DNA from: CAWAND01 sp963807065
GTDB taxonomy: Bacteria > Chloroflexota > Anaerolineae > Anaerolineales > E44-bin32
Assembly: GCA_963807065.1 (NCBI GenBank)
Contig: CAWDZQ010000004.1
Span: 1-64,000 of the forward strand
Direction: 5' to 3'
Length of the DNA stretch: 64,000 bases
Part shown: piece by piece, positions 17,295-26,102 of the stretch
Numbering within the stretch: position 1 is the stretch's first letter
Layout of the letters: each line of letters opens with the position of its first letter
The notes under the pieces: generated by a model
What the model saw: only the letters and a program-made list of their open reading frames with translations
The model's database searches: none
What the model was told of the DNA's origin: nothing
Program-made: the position numbers and the translations under genes

Positions 17295-18305
17295 ATGCGT
17301 CGATTCCTCATCGCCCTGGTCCTCCTGCTGACGGTGTTCTTCATTTTCTCCAGGCTGACCGAGGTCAGCGATGTCTGGCACACCCTGGGCAAGGGCGACT
17401 GGCGCTGGCTGGCCTTAGCCGCCGTGGTTCAGGGCGCCTGGCTGTTGAATGTGGCCGCCTCGCTGCGGGCGATCTATCGGCTGCTCGGTGTCCACGAGCA
17501 CATCAGCCACCTGATCCCCGTCGCCGCCGCCGCCAACTTTGTGAATGTCGTGGCACCGTCGATGGGCATGGGCGGGATGGCCATCTTCGTCGTTGACGGT
17601 CAGCGCCGCAATCTGCCCTCCGGCCGAGTGACCACCGGCGTGGCCCTATATGTGGTCTACGACTATCTCGGATTTCTCATCGTGCTCGCCCTCGGCCTGG
17701 CGATCCTTTCCCAACGCCATCAGCTGGGCACGGGCGACATTGTGGCGGCGGCGATCTTCACCTCCACCGCCATCGTGCTCGGCGCCCTGGTGTACGCCGG
17801 GATGCGCTCAGCAGCACGCCTCGAGCATCTTCTGACCTCGTTGGGGCAGCTCGTCAACCGCGTGCTGCGCCCCATTTTGCGTCGAGACTACTTGAGCATG
17901 GCCCGAGCCCACCGCTTTGCCGTGGAGGTTTCGCAGGGCCTGCATGCCGCCCGCCATTCGCGCGGCGGCCTGGCGCTCCCGGCTGCCCTGGCGCTCTCCA
18001 ACAAAGCCCTCATGATCTCCATCCTGTTCCTGGTGTTCCTGGCCTTTGGCCAGCCCTTCTCTGTCGGCACCCTGGTGGCGGGCTTCAGCATCGGCTACCT
18101 GTTCCTGATCGTTTCTCCGACGCCCTCCGGAATCGGCTTTGTCGAAGGTGCCATGACGCTCGTGCTCAACTCGCTTGGAGTGCCCCTGGCGGCAGCCGCC
18201 ATCGTGACCCTTGCCTACCGCGCGGTGACCTTCTGGCTGCCCTTGCTGTACGGCGTCGTGGCTTTTCGTCTGGTGGGCCGGTCATCTGAAGCCTACAAAG
18301 CCTGA
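17295..18305 (+). CDS. YbhN/UPF0104-type lysylphosphatidylglycerol synthase-like membrane protein
   Basis: A 336-residue integral membrane protein with about eight hydrophobic segments, matching the LPG-synthase transmembrane (AglD/YbhN) family. Typical features are FVNVVAPSMGMGGMAIFV and the C-terminal SPTPSGIGFVEGAMTLVL...AYRAVTFWLPLLYG block. Members lack the soluble aminoacyl-transfer domain, and their role in lipid handling is not certain. It starts 15 bases after fabD. A decayed partial copy of its 3' end lies at 19007-19143. Confidence 0.85.
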   Translation: MRRFLIALVLLLTVFFIFSRLTEVSDVWHTLGKGDWRWLALAAVVQGAWLLNVAASLRAIYRLLGVHEHISHLIPVAAAANFVNVVAPSMGMGGMAIFVVDGQRRNLPSGRVTTGVALYVVYDYLGFLIVLALGLAILSQRHQLGTGDIVAAAIFTSTAIVLGALVYAGMRSAARLEHLLTSLGQLVNRVLRPILRRDYLSMARAHRFAVEVSQGLHAARHSRGGLALPAALALSNKALMISILFLVFLAFGQPFSVGTLVAGFSIGYLFLIVSPTPSGIGFVEGAMTLVLNSLGVPLAAAAIVTLAYRAVTFWLPLLYGVVAFRLVGRSSEAYKA

Positions 18306-18404
18306 GGATGGCCGCCCCTTTGTTCGCTCAAACCGCGTGGCGCAGGCTTTCCCCCTAGCCAATTGATGGGCGTCGATTTGCCTATCCCGCTTTGAGCCCG
18401 ATGC

Positions 18405-18410
18405 TATAAT
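18405..18410 (+). promoter_or_regulatory. Extended -10 promoter element of the CBS gene
   Basis: TATAAT preceded by TGC, with no good -35 (TTGCCT lies 21 bases upstream). The 16-mer ATGCTATAATCGGCCA at 18401-18416 is repeated exactly at 19150-19165 in front of the next gene, as part of a larger duplication. Confidence 0.6.
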
Positions 18411-18447
18411 CGGCCATTCCGCCTCGCACATCCCTAAGGAGGCAGTT

Positions 18448-18852
18448 GTGGTCAACACAGTCCGAGACTGGATGAGCAGTCCCATTGTGGTCATTGTGCC
18501 TGAGTTGACTGTGACCCAGGCGTCCACCCTGATGCGCCGACGAGGAATCCACAGCGTGGTTGTCGACCTGACCAGGGGCCCCGATACTCGCTATGGCATC
18601 GTGACGACTACCGACATCCGTGACAAGATTGTTGTCGGCGATCGCGATCCATCTGAAGTCACCGTCGAGACCATCATGACATCCCCCGTCTCCTGTGCCA
18701 AACCCGACTGGACGTTGCGTCAGGCGGCGCAAGAGATGCAGAAACTAGGTGTTCACCACCTCCCAGTCGAGAACGACCACGGCAGTCTGGTGGGGATGAT
18801 CTCGGCCACCGACATCTTTATCGCCGTAGAAGAAAGCGGCTGGCAGTCTTAG
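18448..18852 (+). CDS. Tandem CBS-domain protein
   Basis: A 134-residue stand-alone Bateman module with two CBS domains: 7-70 (DWMSSPIVVIVPELTVTQA...GIVTTTDIRDKIV) and 74-130 (IMTSPVSCAKPDWTLRQA...LVGMISATDIFIAV). Such modules usually bind adenosine nucleotides and regulate a partner; none is apparent here. The start is GTG, supported by AAGGAGG 8 bases upstream. The gene sits between two copies of a duplicated ybhN tail. Confidence 0.88.
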   Translation: MVNTVRDWMSSPIVVIVPELTVTQASTLMRRRGIHSVVVDLTRGPDTRYGIVTTTDIRDKIVVGDRDPSEVTVETIMTSPVSCAKPDWTLRQAAQEMQKLGVHHLPVENDHGSLVGMISATDIFIAVEESGWQS

Positions 18853-19006
18853 GTTTGGCCGGATGGACACTTTCCGTTTTCGACGCTCATGCCAACCGGG
18901 GACACGCTTGGCATCGGGTCAGCTTGCCTCAAGGGGCGATCGACTGGCATGGAGTCGGCGAATGGGGGCCATGCAATCTCCGGGCCACGCCATTCGGCCA
19001 GCCCCG

Positions 19007-19165
19007 GCCATCGTCACCCTGGCCCGCCGCGGGGTCACCTTCTGGATGCCCCTTCTTGGCGGCATGATCACCTTCCGGCTGGTCGGCCATTCTTCACCTC
19101 TCAACGCCTGGCGTCCAGACGGCCGCTTGCGTATCCCAGACTAGGCCCCATGCTATAATCGGCCA
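19007..19165 (+). repeat. Partial duplicate of the ybhN 3' end and downstream promoter
   Basis: The plus strand reads AIVTLARRGVTFWMPLLGG, then MITFRLVGHSS, closely matching the ybhN C-terminus (AIVTLAYRAVTFWLPLLYG, then VVAFRLVGRSS). Past the stop the match resumes at TTGCnTATCCC and in the identical ATGCTATAATCGGCCA. The original copy is 18198-18416; this one is about 60 bases shorter. Weak similarity may extend left to about 18940. The fragment is not a functional gene. The interval 18853-19006 holds nothing else recognisable. Confidence 0.8.
19154..19159 (+). promoter_or_regulatory. Extended -10 element before the histidine-kinase-like gene
   Basis: TGC-TATAAT, part of the duplicated promoter described at 19007-19165. 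It lies 34 bases upstream of the ATG at 19193. No convincing -35 is present. Confidence 0.55.
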
Positions 19166-19192
19166 AGTGCCCACAGGCGCCAGGTTGCCCTA

Positions 19193-21553
19193 ATGCTTAT
19201 CAGCATCGTCGAGCTCCTCAGCTCGCCAGCGTTTGGTTTGGCCTACCATGTGATCCTACTGGTCACATTGGCCTTGCTGTACAGTTTGAGTCGTGCATTC
19301 GGCGGACGAACGGAAAGCCCGAGAGCCGCCAGATGGGTGCTGGCCGCCAGCTGGTTGCTGATGCTAAGGATCCTCGGGCTGGCCGTCGCTCTCCTCGGGC
19401 CGGCTGTCGGCCTGGCCCAGGTCCCCTTGGTGTCATCTTTCGCCCCCTTTGTCGCCCTGGCCGGGGTGATCCTCTTTGGCTGGGCCATGCTGTTTGACCG
19501 TTCACATGCCATCGGGGACCCGCTTCTGCTGGCCCTGCTTGGGGTGGCCCTGGTCAGTCTGGCCATCAGCCTGGTTAGCGCTCAGCTGGCAGCGCTGCTT
19601 CCAGATACCGTCCTGATGCTGTTCGAACGGGCCTGGCTCGGTCTCGGCCTGGCGCTTTCGTTGGCCACCCTGATCGCGGTGATGGTGCGCCGCCCCCGGC
19701 AGTGGCCTATCGGCGTGGTCGCTTTCGGCATCCTCTTCTTTGGGTTCAGTTTTCAGCTGCTCACGGTTACACCTGACGTGCCGGTGGCGGGTTTCGTACG
19801 CCCGGCGGAGCTTTTGGCCTATCCGCTGATCACCTTGGCTTGCGTTCGCTCTCTGATCAACGAAATGCCCCGTTTCGAGGCCGAGCAGCTCGCTGGTCGA
19901 GCGAATCAGGCGAAGGCGGACTCGAACGGTCGCACCGATGAGGCCCAATCGGTACGATCTCTGATCAACATGCTTTCCATTCACGATCCCGCCAATCTCG
20001 GCCGCCAGGCGGTAAGGACCTTGGCCGAAATCGTACGCGCCGAGTACAGCCTGCTGGTCACCCCGCCTGACGAAAGGGACCAGTTCGCCATCGCCGTGGG
20101 CTATGACCTGATTCGCGAACAGTATGTTCCGGGCTCAGCCCTAGACGGTGACAACAGCCCGGTGCTGCTGGCGACACTCACCCAACAACGGAGCCTAAAT
20201 CTTTCGACGCACAGCAATTCCCCCGACGTCATCACGCTGCAGTCGGCGCTCCACCTGGCATCCACTGGCCCGATCCTCTTCGTCCCGATCACCGCTGCCA
20301 GCCGGCTTCTGGGCGGGTTTGTGCTTCTGTCCCCGTATGCCCGCCGAAGTTGGACTCCCGAACAACTCGCCCTCACAGAATCCTTCGCAGCGAAACTGGG
20401 TGCCCGAATCCTAGAACTGCGGCAACTCGACCCTTCGGCCCTGCAGCAGGACGCCGACACCTTCAATGCCTTGGCCCAAGCCCAAACTCGCATTCAGCAG
20501 CTCGAACAAGAGAACATTCAGCTCTTCGAAGAGGCGCATGCCCCAGCGACTAACCTGGAGGCTGACACGGAGGAGCTGTTCGAGGCACGCATGCGGCTCG
20601 ATCAGGCCGAGGAGACAATTTTGATTCTGGAAGCGGAGATTGAGCGCCTTAAGGCTGCCTACGTCCCGGCACCTGAAATCCCGACGACGGCCGAAGTCGA
20701 CCACCTTACTTCGGAGCTCCAATCGGCGCTTCAGGAACTGGTCGAGGCTCGGGCCGAAGTCACCCGCCTGCGGTCAGAGACGCTCGATTCGCGCGGCGGC
20801 TTCGACGAGGCCCAGATCGACCCGGAGGCGATCGCTTCCATCGCCCAGGAGCTGCGCCAGCCGATGTCATCGATCCTCGGCTACACCGATCTTCTCCTGG
20901 GCGAATCGGTGGGCCTGCTGGGGGCGATGCAACGTAAATTCCTGGAAAGGGCGCGCTCCGGCATAGAGCGGATGGGCGCCTTGTTGAACGATCTAATCCA
21001 GGTCACCGCCTTGGAAAGCGGGCATCTCGATCTCACCCCGACCCAAGTCGATCTGCTTCGCTGCGTTGAAGACGCCGTCAACCAGGTGGGGCCAGCGCTC
21101 CGGGAGAAGGATGTGGCCCTGCGGATGGACTTCCCCCAAGTCGTGCCCACCATCATGGGCGACAACGACGCCGTATCGCAGATCATCCTGCATCTGCTCA
21201 ACAACGCCATCGCCGCCTCTCCCGAAGGTGACCAGGTCGTCCTCGCCGGACGGGTGGAGCAATCCGAGGATCACGGGTTTCTAATGCTTTCGGTCACCGA
21301 CCACGGTGAAGGCATTCCGGTTGAGGACCTGGGACGCGTCTTTCAGCGCCTCTATCGCGGCGACCGAGTGATCATCCAGGGCGTGGGTGATGGCGGCATC
21401 GGCCTGTCTTTGGTCAAGGCCCTCAGCGAGGCGCTGGGCGGGCGTGTCTGGGTGGAAAGCGAGGTCGGCGCCGGAAGCACGTTCACCGTGTTGCTCCCGC
21501 TCACCGAATCCAAGCCGGAAGCCGATGGTCAGGGCCAGCCCGGCGAAGCCTGA
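19193..21553 (+). CDS. Membrane histidine-kinase-like protein lacking the phosphoacceptor His
   Basis: A 786-residue protein. About seven N-terminal transmembrane helices (residues 5-215) are followed by a GAF-like domain (about 260-400). A coiled coil (about 410-530) and a HisKA-like dimerisation helix pair (about 540-610) come next. A HATPase domain (about 640-775) has N box HLLNNAI, G1 DHGEGIPVEDLG and G2 GDGGIGLSLVK. The HisKA H-box reads SIAQELRQPMSSILGYTDLL, so the His of the usual SHELRTPL is Gln. The ATP-binding motifs look intact. It may be a pseudokinase or an allosteric partner of another kinase. No cognate response regulator adjoins it. Confidence 0.85.
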   Translation: MLISIVELLSSPAFGLAYHVILLVTLALLYSLSRAFGGRTESPRAARWVLAASWLLMLRILGLAVALLGPAVGLAQVPLVSSFAPFVALAGVILFGWAMLFDRSHAIGDPLLLALLGVALVSLAISLVSAQLAALLPDTVLMLFERAWLGLGLALSLATLIAVMVRRPRQWPIGVVAFGILFFGFSFQLLTVTPDVPVAGFVRPAELLAYPLITLACVRSLINEMPRFEAEQLAGRANQAKADSNGRTDEAQSVRSLINMLSIHDPANLGRQAVRTLAEIVRAEYSLLVTPPDERDQFAIAVGYDLIREQYVPGSALDGDNSPVLLATLTQQRSLNLSTHSNSPDVITLQSALHLASTGPILFVPITAASRLLGGFVLLSPYARRSWTPEQLALTESFAAKLGARILELRQLDPSALQQDADTFNALAQAQTRIQQLEQENIQLFEEAHAPATNLEADTEELFEARMRLDQAEETILILEAEIERLKAAYVPAPEIPTTAEVDHLTSELQSALQELVEARAEVTRLRSETLDSRGGFDEAQIDPEAIASIAQELRQPMSSILGYTDLLLGESVGLLGAMQRKFLERARSGIERMGALLNDLIQVTALESGHLDLTPTQVDLLRCVEDAVNQVGPALREKDVALRMDFPQVVPTIMGDNDAVSQIILHLLNNAIAASPEGDQVVLAGRVEQSEDHGFLMLSVTDHGEGIPVEDLGRVFQRLYRGDRVIIQGVGDGGIGLSLVKALSEALGGRVWVESEVGAGSTFTVLLPLTESKPEADGQGQPGEA

Positions 21554-21593
21554 TCGGGCCCGCAACTCGCCCTTTTCCCACCTACATGACATC

Positions 21594-21611
21594 TTGTGAA
21601 TTTCATCACAA
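21594..21611. promoter_or_regulatory. CRP/FNR-like palindrome, site 1
   Basis: TTGTGA-ATTTCA-TCACAA, a perfect 6-6-6 inverted repeat matching the classical TGTGA-N6-TCACA core of CRP-family sites. It lies between the kinase-like gene and the first LCP gene, 158 bases before the LCP start. Confidence 0.65.
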
Positions 21612-21768
21612 ACCGACGGCATGTTTCCTGCATCCATAGCCTGACCACAGGCTCGGAAGGGCAAAATGCGCTTGCAGCCGATAGGACGGGGTAAAATTGG
21701 AACCTTTGAAGGACCAACAGCGTCTAGTACCTAGGGACGTTCGACGTTGGACCTTGGAGACTATCAAT

Positions 21769-22839
21769 ATGTGGATCAAACGCGCACTGGCGGGCATCCT
21801 GCTGGTGTCGATTGCAGCCTGCGGATACCTTCCTTTACCCTCCGCCGACTCGATTTCGGGGGGCTTGAGCGCGCCCAGCCTGGGTGCGACCTGGACGCCG
21901 ACACCGTTCGGCCCGCTGGCCCCCACGGCAACTCCGGTCGTCACCGCCGCACCCGAGCCGGTTGCCACGCTGCCCCTGCCTCTGCCCCAGGACCCTTCGA
22001 AACCCTGGGGGAACTTCGCCGCCCCGGTTGAGCCCTCAGCCATCGAGGTGCCGCCCCCGGCGCCATTGATTAACTTCAAGTCCAACGTCGTCAACCTGCT
22101 GATCATGGGTTCCGACGAGCGGCCAAATGAGTCCATCGGGCGGTCGGATGTCTTCATGGTGGCCTCCCTGGATCCCAACAAGGGCACCATCACCCTGATC
22201 TCCTTCCCTCGGGACCTGTACGTGTACATCCCTGGATGGCGAGTGGACCGGATCAACACAGCGGTCATCCGAGGCGGGCCGGAACTGGCCGAGCAGACGG
22301 TACTCTACAACTACGGCATTCCCATCCACCATTGGGTGCAAATGAACTTCTCGGGTTTCCTGACCGTGGTCAACACGCTCGGGGGCCTGGATGTGCAGGT
22401 GACGGCTTATCTGAACGACGAATGCGGCCGGCGCTACTGGCGATATTCGCCCGGGACCTACCACATGGACGGCTTCACGGCCTTGTGCTACGTCAGGATG
22501 AGGAAGGCTTCCAGCGATTTCGACCGCCTGCGGCGCGAGCAGGAGGTGGCCATGGCGATGGTGTCCAAGATCTTCTCCCTGAATGGTCTGCAGCGCGTTC
22601 CCGAACTTTACAACCAGTTCAAGACTTACGTCCGCACCGATGTGGGGCTGGACACCATCCTGCCCCTCATCCCGCTGGGCACAAATCTGGCTGCTGATCC
22701 GTCCCGCCTTCACCATTACGTGGTCGACACGTCGATGGCCACTGGTTGGACCGTGCCGTACAGCGGTGCTTCGGTCCAGTTGCCCAACCGTGACAAGATC
22801 CAGGAGATGCTGGCCCAAGCCTTCGGCGATGCGCAGTAG
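21769..22839 (+). CDS. LytR-CpsA-Psr (LCP) family lipoprotein
   Basis: A 356-residue LCP protein; the family transfers polymers such as teichoic acids or polysaccharides from a lipid carrier to the cell wall or surface. A lipoprotein signal peptide (MWIKRALAGILLVSIAAC) precedes a Thr/Pro linker and the LCP domain. Motifs include LLIMGSDERPNESIGRSDVF, ISFPRDLYVYIPGW, DRINTAV and the Arg/Asp-rich KASSDFDRLRREQEV. ATG 21769 was chosen because it starts exactly at the signal peptide. LCP proteins usually have a transmembrane anchor, so the lipobox is unusual. It overlaps the second LCP gene by 11 bases. Confidence 0.9.
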   Translation: MWIKRALAGILLVSIAACGYLPLPSADSISGGLSAPSLGATWTPTPFGPLAPTATPVVTAAPEPVATLPLPLPQDPSKPWGNFAAPVEPSAIEVPPPAPLINFKSNVVNLLIMGSDERPNESIGRSDVFMVASLDPNKGTITLISFPRDLYVYIPGWRVDRINTAVIRGGPELAEQTVLYNYGIPIHHWVQMNFSGFLTVVNTLGGLDVQVTAYLNDECGRRYWRYSPGTYHMDGFTALCYVRMRKASSDFDRLRREQEVAMAMVSKIFSLNGLQRVPELYNQFKTYVRTDVGLDTILPLIPLGTNLAADPSRLHHYVVDTSMATGWTVPYSGASVQLPNRDKIQEMLAQAFGDAQ

Positions 22840-24266
22840 CTGGCGCGCGCTCATCAGCCTGGCGGTCCTGATGGGCGGATGCCTGCCAGCCGCCAAATTC
22901 AACACATCGGCCACCCCTCTCGTCAAGGGCCTTCCCAGGGATTCGGCCGGGACGCCCATTTTCCAGCTGACGTCCATTCCCACCGGGACCCCGGAACCCC
23001 TCGACCCGCTGGCGCCCATCGTGCCCCACAGCTGGCCGCCTCCCCTGACCTACGACACGCCGCCGACCCCGCCGACGCCGATTCCCGGACCGGTCCCGCC
23101 AATTCCACTGCCTCCCGACGCGGTCAACATCCTGCTCCTCGGCTCCGACCGGCGCACGGGCACCGGCTTTCGAACCGATACGATCCTCCTGCTCTCGATA
23201 CAACCCAGCGCCCATGGGGCGGCCTTGATTTCGATTCCGCGCGATCTTTACCTGTACTTGCCGGGGTACAGCATGCAACGCGTCAACACCGCCTTCGTGC
23301 TGGGCGACTCGATTGGATACCCTGGCGGCGGAAAGGCCTTGCTGGCGGATACGCTGCTTTACAACCTCGGGCTCAGGTTCGACTACTTTGCTCGTGTGGA
23401 AATGTCGGGGTTCGAGCAGATCATCCAGAGGATCGACGGCGTCGACGTACGCGTCTCTTGTCCTTACACCGACTGGCGTCTCAAGTCCCCCAACTTGAAT
23501 CCCAACGTCGAGAGCAACTGGGCGCTGTACACGGTCCAGCCGGGCGTGGTCTCCATGGACGGCGATCTGGCGTTGTGGTATGCGCGGTCCCGAGAGAGAT
23601 CCTCGGATTTTGACCGCGCCCGACGCCAACAAGAAGTGCTACGTGCCATTTACCGCCAGGGGCTGCAGCTCGGCCTGATCGGCCAGATCCCAGAGCTCTA
23701 CCAGGATCTCAGTCGAACGATCACCACCGACATGAACTTGAGCGATATGCTTCGCCTGGCTCCTCTGGCTGCCAGCATCGGGCCTTCATCGGTGCGCAGC
23801 CGGTTCATCGGCCGGGACCAGGTGACCAGCTGGCGGACGCCCAGCGGGGCGCAAGTTCTGCTGCCCAAGCCGGTTGAGATCCAGGCTCTGCTCAGCCAGA
23901 ACTCTCGATCTCAGGCACGGCCTGCCGGCGGAGTCGCCGCGCCTGCGCTCGGTGCAGGTGATCAACGCTTCGGGACAGTCCGGATGGGGTGACCTGGCTG
24001 CCGAGCGGCTCACCTATGCCGGCTTCGAAGCCAGCGTGGATCCGTCCCCGGTGGCCGTCCAAGCCGACACGACCCTGATCGACTTCCAGGTGGCCTCCGC
24101 CGATACCCAGGCCGATGTAGCAGCTGCCATGGGACTCCCCCTCGGATCGGTCCGACTCCAGCCCCAAGCCGATTCACCCTTCGCCTTCCAGATGATCGTC
24201 GGCGAGAACTACCACCCTTGCTTCAACCCTACCCTGGATCAATTGGGCAACCCCACGGCGCGCTAG
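22829..24266 (+). CDS. Second LCP family lipoprotein with C-terminal LytR_C domain, one frameshift
   Basis: A paralogue of the preceding gene. The first frame (22829-23992) has a signal peptide ending LAVLMGGC, a Pro-rich linker and an LCP domain (LLLGSDRRTGTGFRTDTILL, ISIPRDLYLYLPGY, RVNTAF, RERSSDFDRARRQQEV). Near 23930 one base must be removed to continue into the LytR_C domain (SVQVINASGQSGWGDLAAER, then LTYAGFEASVD), which ends at 24266. The repaired protein is about 478 residues. Without repair, the LCP domain stays whole and a short aberrant tail is added. Confidence 0.85.
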
Positions 24267-24362
24267 AACTCCTGCTTTCGCCTTGTCCAAGCTCCCCAAT
24301 TTGACTTTTCTGCACCTCACCACTAGTATCGGGTCCATCCTTGGCTATGCGAAGGAGTATCC

Positions 24363-25346
24363 ATGGCTGAACCCACCGAAGATCTGCCTTTGTTTTCCAG
24401 AGCAGCGGTTGAGACATCACAGCCGGACGAAGGACCCAACCGCGTCACCCCCACCACCAGCCTGAGCGCCGCAGCCAGGGCTTGGGGCGAGGTGCTTGAG
24501 GAAGAAGGAAAATCCATCCACACGGTGAAGGCCTTCACCGGGGATCTGCGCTTGCTGGGAAAATTCATCGGCGGCGGCCTGTCGATCAATGCCATCGGCA
24601 CCCACGATCTGAAGAACTTCCTGGATTGGATGCTTAACCATCGCGGCGTGCCTTGCAGCCCCAAGACCTATGCCCGCCGGGTGACGTCGATCAAGTCCTT
24701 CTTCCGTTGGCTGAAAGAAGCGGGGATCTTGAGCCACGACCCGGCCGCGGATGTCCCCCAGCAGACCGTGCTGGCCCCATTACCCACCGTGCTCAACCCG
24801 GATGAAGTGGCCGCCGCCCTGGCTGCCGCCAACGACCTACGTGGCGGCGATGATCCAGACGCTCGCCCATACACGCTGCTGGCCCTGCTCCTGGAGAGCG
24901 GGATCAAAAAGGGGGAATGTCTCGGCATCCACATCAACCATATCGATGTGAATTCGGCCGATGGGCCGGTCTTGTTCGTGCGCTATGGGGACGTTCGCAA
25001 GCGGTACAAGGAGCGCAAGCTGGCGCTCAGCCAGGATTGGGTGGAGGCCTACCATGCCTACTGCGCCCAGTACGACCCCAAGGACAGGCTCTTCCCGTGG
25101 TCGCCCCGCCGGCTAGAGTACCTGCTCGAGGACATCAGCGAAGCCGCCGGTCTGGAGAAGCACCTTTCGTTCGACATGTGTCGGTGGACTTCAGCGCTTT
25201 CCGACTACCAGCAGGGAATGGACAAGAACAAGATCCGTCAGAAGATGGGGATCTCCAAGATCCAGTGGCGGGAGGTTGGGAAGAAGTTGGCCAGGTTGGC
25301 GGCCAAACAGGACAAGGAGACCTTCGCTCATCGCCCCGGGCTCTGA
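24363..25346 (+). CDS. Tyrosine-recombinase-like protein missing catalytic residues
   Basis: A 327-residue protein with the XerC/XerD fold plan. A SAM-like core-binding domain lies at about 38-125 (TVKAFTGDLRLLGKFI...SIKSFFRWLKEAGIL) and a catalytic-like domain at about 140-315. The box I Arg of TGLR is replaced (ESGIKKGECLGI). The box II HxxR His is absent (LSFDMCRWTSAL, with Arg kept). The later His is Ile (MGISK), and the nucleophilic Tyr is missing (IQWREVGKKL). GAAGGAG precedes the ATG. It probably binds DNA without cutting it. No att site or phage gene is nearby. Confidence 0.75.
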   Translation: MAEPTEDLPLFSRAAVETSQPDEGPNRVTPTTSLSAAARAWGEVLEEEGKSIHTVKAFTGDLRLLGKFIGGGLSINAIGTHDLKNFLDWMLNHRGVPCSPKTYARRVTSIKSFFRWLKEAGILSHDPAADVPQQTVLAPLPTVLNPDEVAAALAAANDLRGGDDPDARPYTLLALLLESGIKKGECLGIHINHIDVNSADGPVLFVRYGDVRKRYKERKLALSQDWVEAYHAYCAQYDPKDRLFPWSPRRLEYLLEDISEAAGLEKHLSFDMCRWTSALSDYQQGMDKNKIRQKMGISKIQWREVGKKLARLAAKQDKETFAHRPGL

Positions 25347-25351
25347 ACCAA

Positions 25352-25384
25352 AACCGCCCGCCGGATCGGCGGGCGGTTCATTTT
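25352..25384. terminator. Bidirectional intrinsic terminator
   Basis: A 12-bp stem, AACCGCCCGCCG with CGGCGGGCGGTT, with loop GAT, followed by CATTTTC on the plus strand and AA/TT-flanked on the other. It separates the convergent recombinase-like and PhoU-like genes. Confidence 0.8.
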
Positions 25385-25400
25385 CAAGTGGAATGCAGGC

Positions 25401-26024
25401 TCAGAGCTTCTTGACCACAATATCTCCGATCACGTTGGCGGCTTCGTCGCCACGGTCGGCCGCATTCGATAGGTGGCGGTAGATCTCCCTCAACTTCAGG
25501 ATCTGGACGATCTTTTCCACGCTATCCGCCCCGGAGAACAGATCCGCCAGGGCCTCCCGGTAAACCGTCTCCATTCGGTTTTCGAGCGCCTTGGCGCGCA
25601 CGGCGTGTTCGGCGGCGACACTTGGATGGTCGTCCAGCCGCAGCACGCCCTGGTAGATTTCATGGGCGGCATCGTGCAGCAACGAGGCCATGCGCTGAAT
25701 GTAGTTGTTGGACTGCGCCTGGAATAGGGCCATCTCTTCAATCGTGCTGTCGGCGTAGTCGAGGATGTCGTCGATGGCGCGAGAGAGTGCGAAGATGTCC
25801 TCCCGATCGATGGGCGTGACGAAGGTCTGATTGAGCTCGTCGATAAGGATGCGGCGCACCTCATCGGCTTCTTTCTCAATCTTGTTGACCTGCGCCGCCA
25901 GCCCGGCCTCGGGTTGGCTGGCATACTGCTGAAGGGCCTTAAGCCCCTCCACGGCGTACTCCGCCTGCTTGATGAGCAGTTCGGTAAAGCGATCGCTCTT
26001 CTTGGTGCGCCCCAGAAAACTCAT
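25401..26024 (-). CDS. PhoU-like DUF47 family protein
   Basis: A 207-residue all-helical protein of the DUF47 (TIGR00153-type) family, related to PhoU. Typical segments are KIEKEADEVRRILIDELNQTFVTPIDREDIFALSRAIDDILDYAD, with acidic metal-binding-like motifs. Members are often coded beside Pit-type phosphate transporters; none is here. ATG 26024 gives the family's usual N-terminus (SFLGRTKKSDRF). Confidence 0.88.
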   Translation of the reverse strand: MSFLGRTKKSDRFTELLIKQAEYAVEGLKALQQYASQPEAGLAAQVNKIEKEADEVRRILIDELNQTFVTPIDREDIFALSRAIDDILDYADSTIEEMALFQAQSNNYIQRMASLLHDAAHEIYQGVLRLDDHPSVAAEHAVRAKALENRMETVYREALADLFSGADSVEKIVQILKLREIYRHLSNAADRGDEAANVIGDIVVKKL

Positions 26025-26102
26025 GCGTCGGATTGGCTCCTTGAGAAGGGATGCGCCGGCATTATAGCCCACTTGCCGCCCGGACTGTGCGCACCCGGCT
26101 GT

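Noticed and set aside
22036..23019. 327-codon open frame antisense to the first LCP gene
   Set aside because: Shadow of the coding strand; no ribosome-binding site or domain.
22667..23632. 321-codon open frame antisense to the LCP genes
   Set aside because: No family similarity; the plus-strand LCP motifs are clear.
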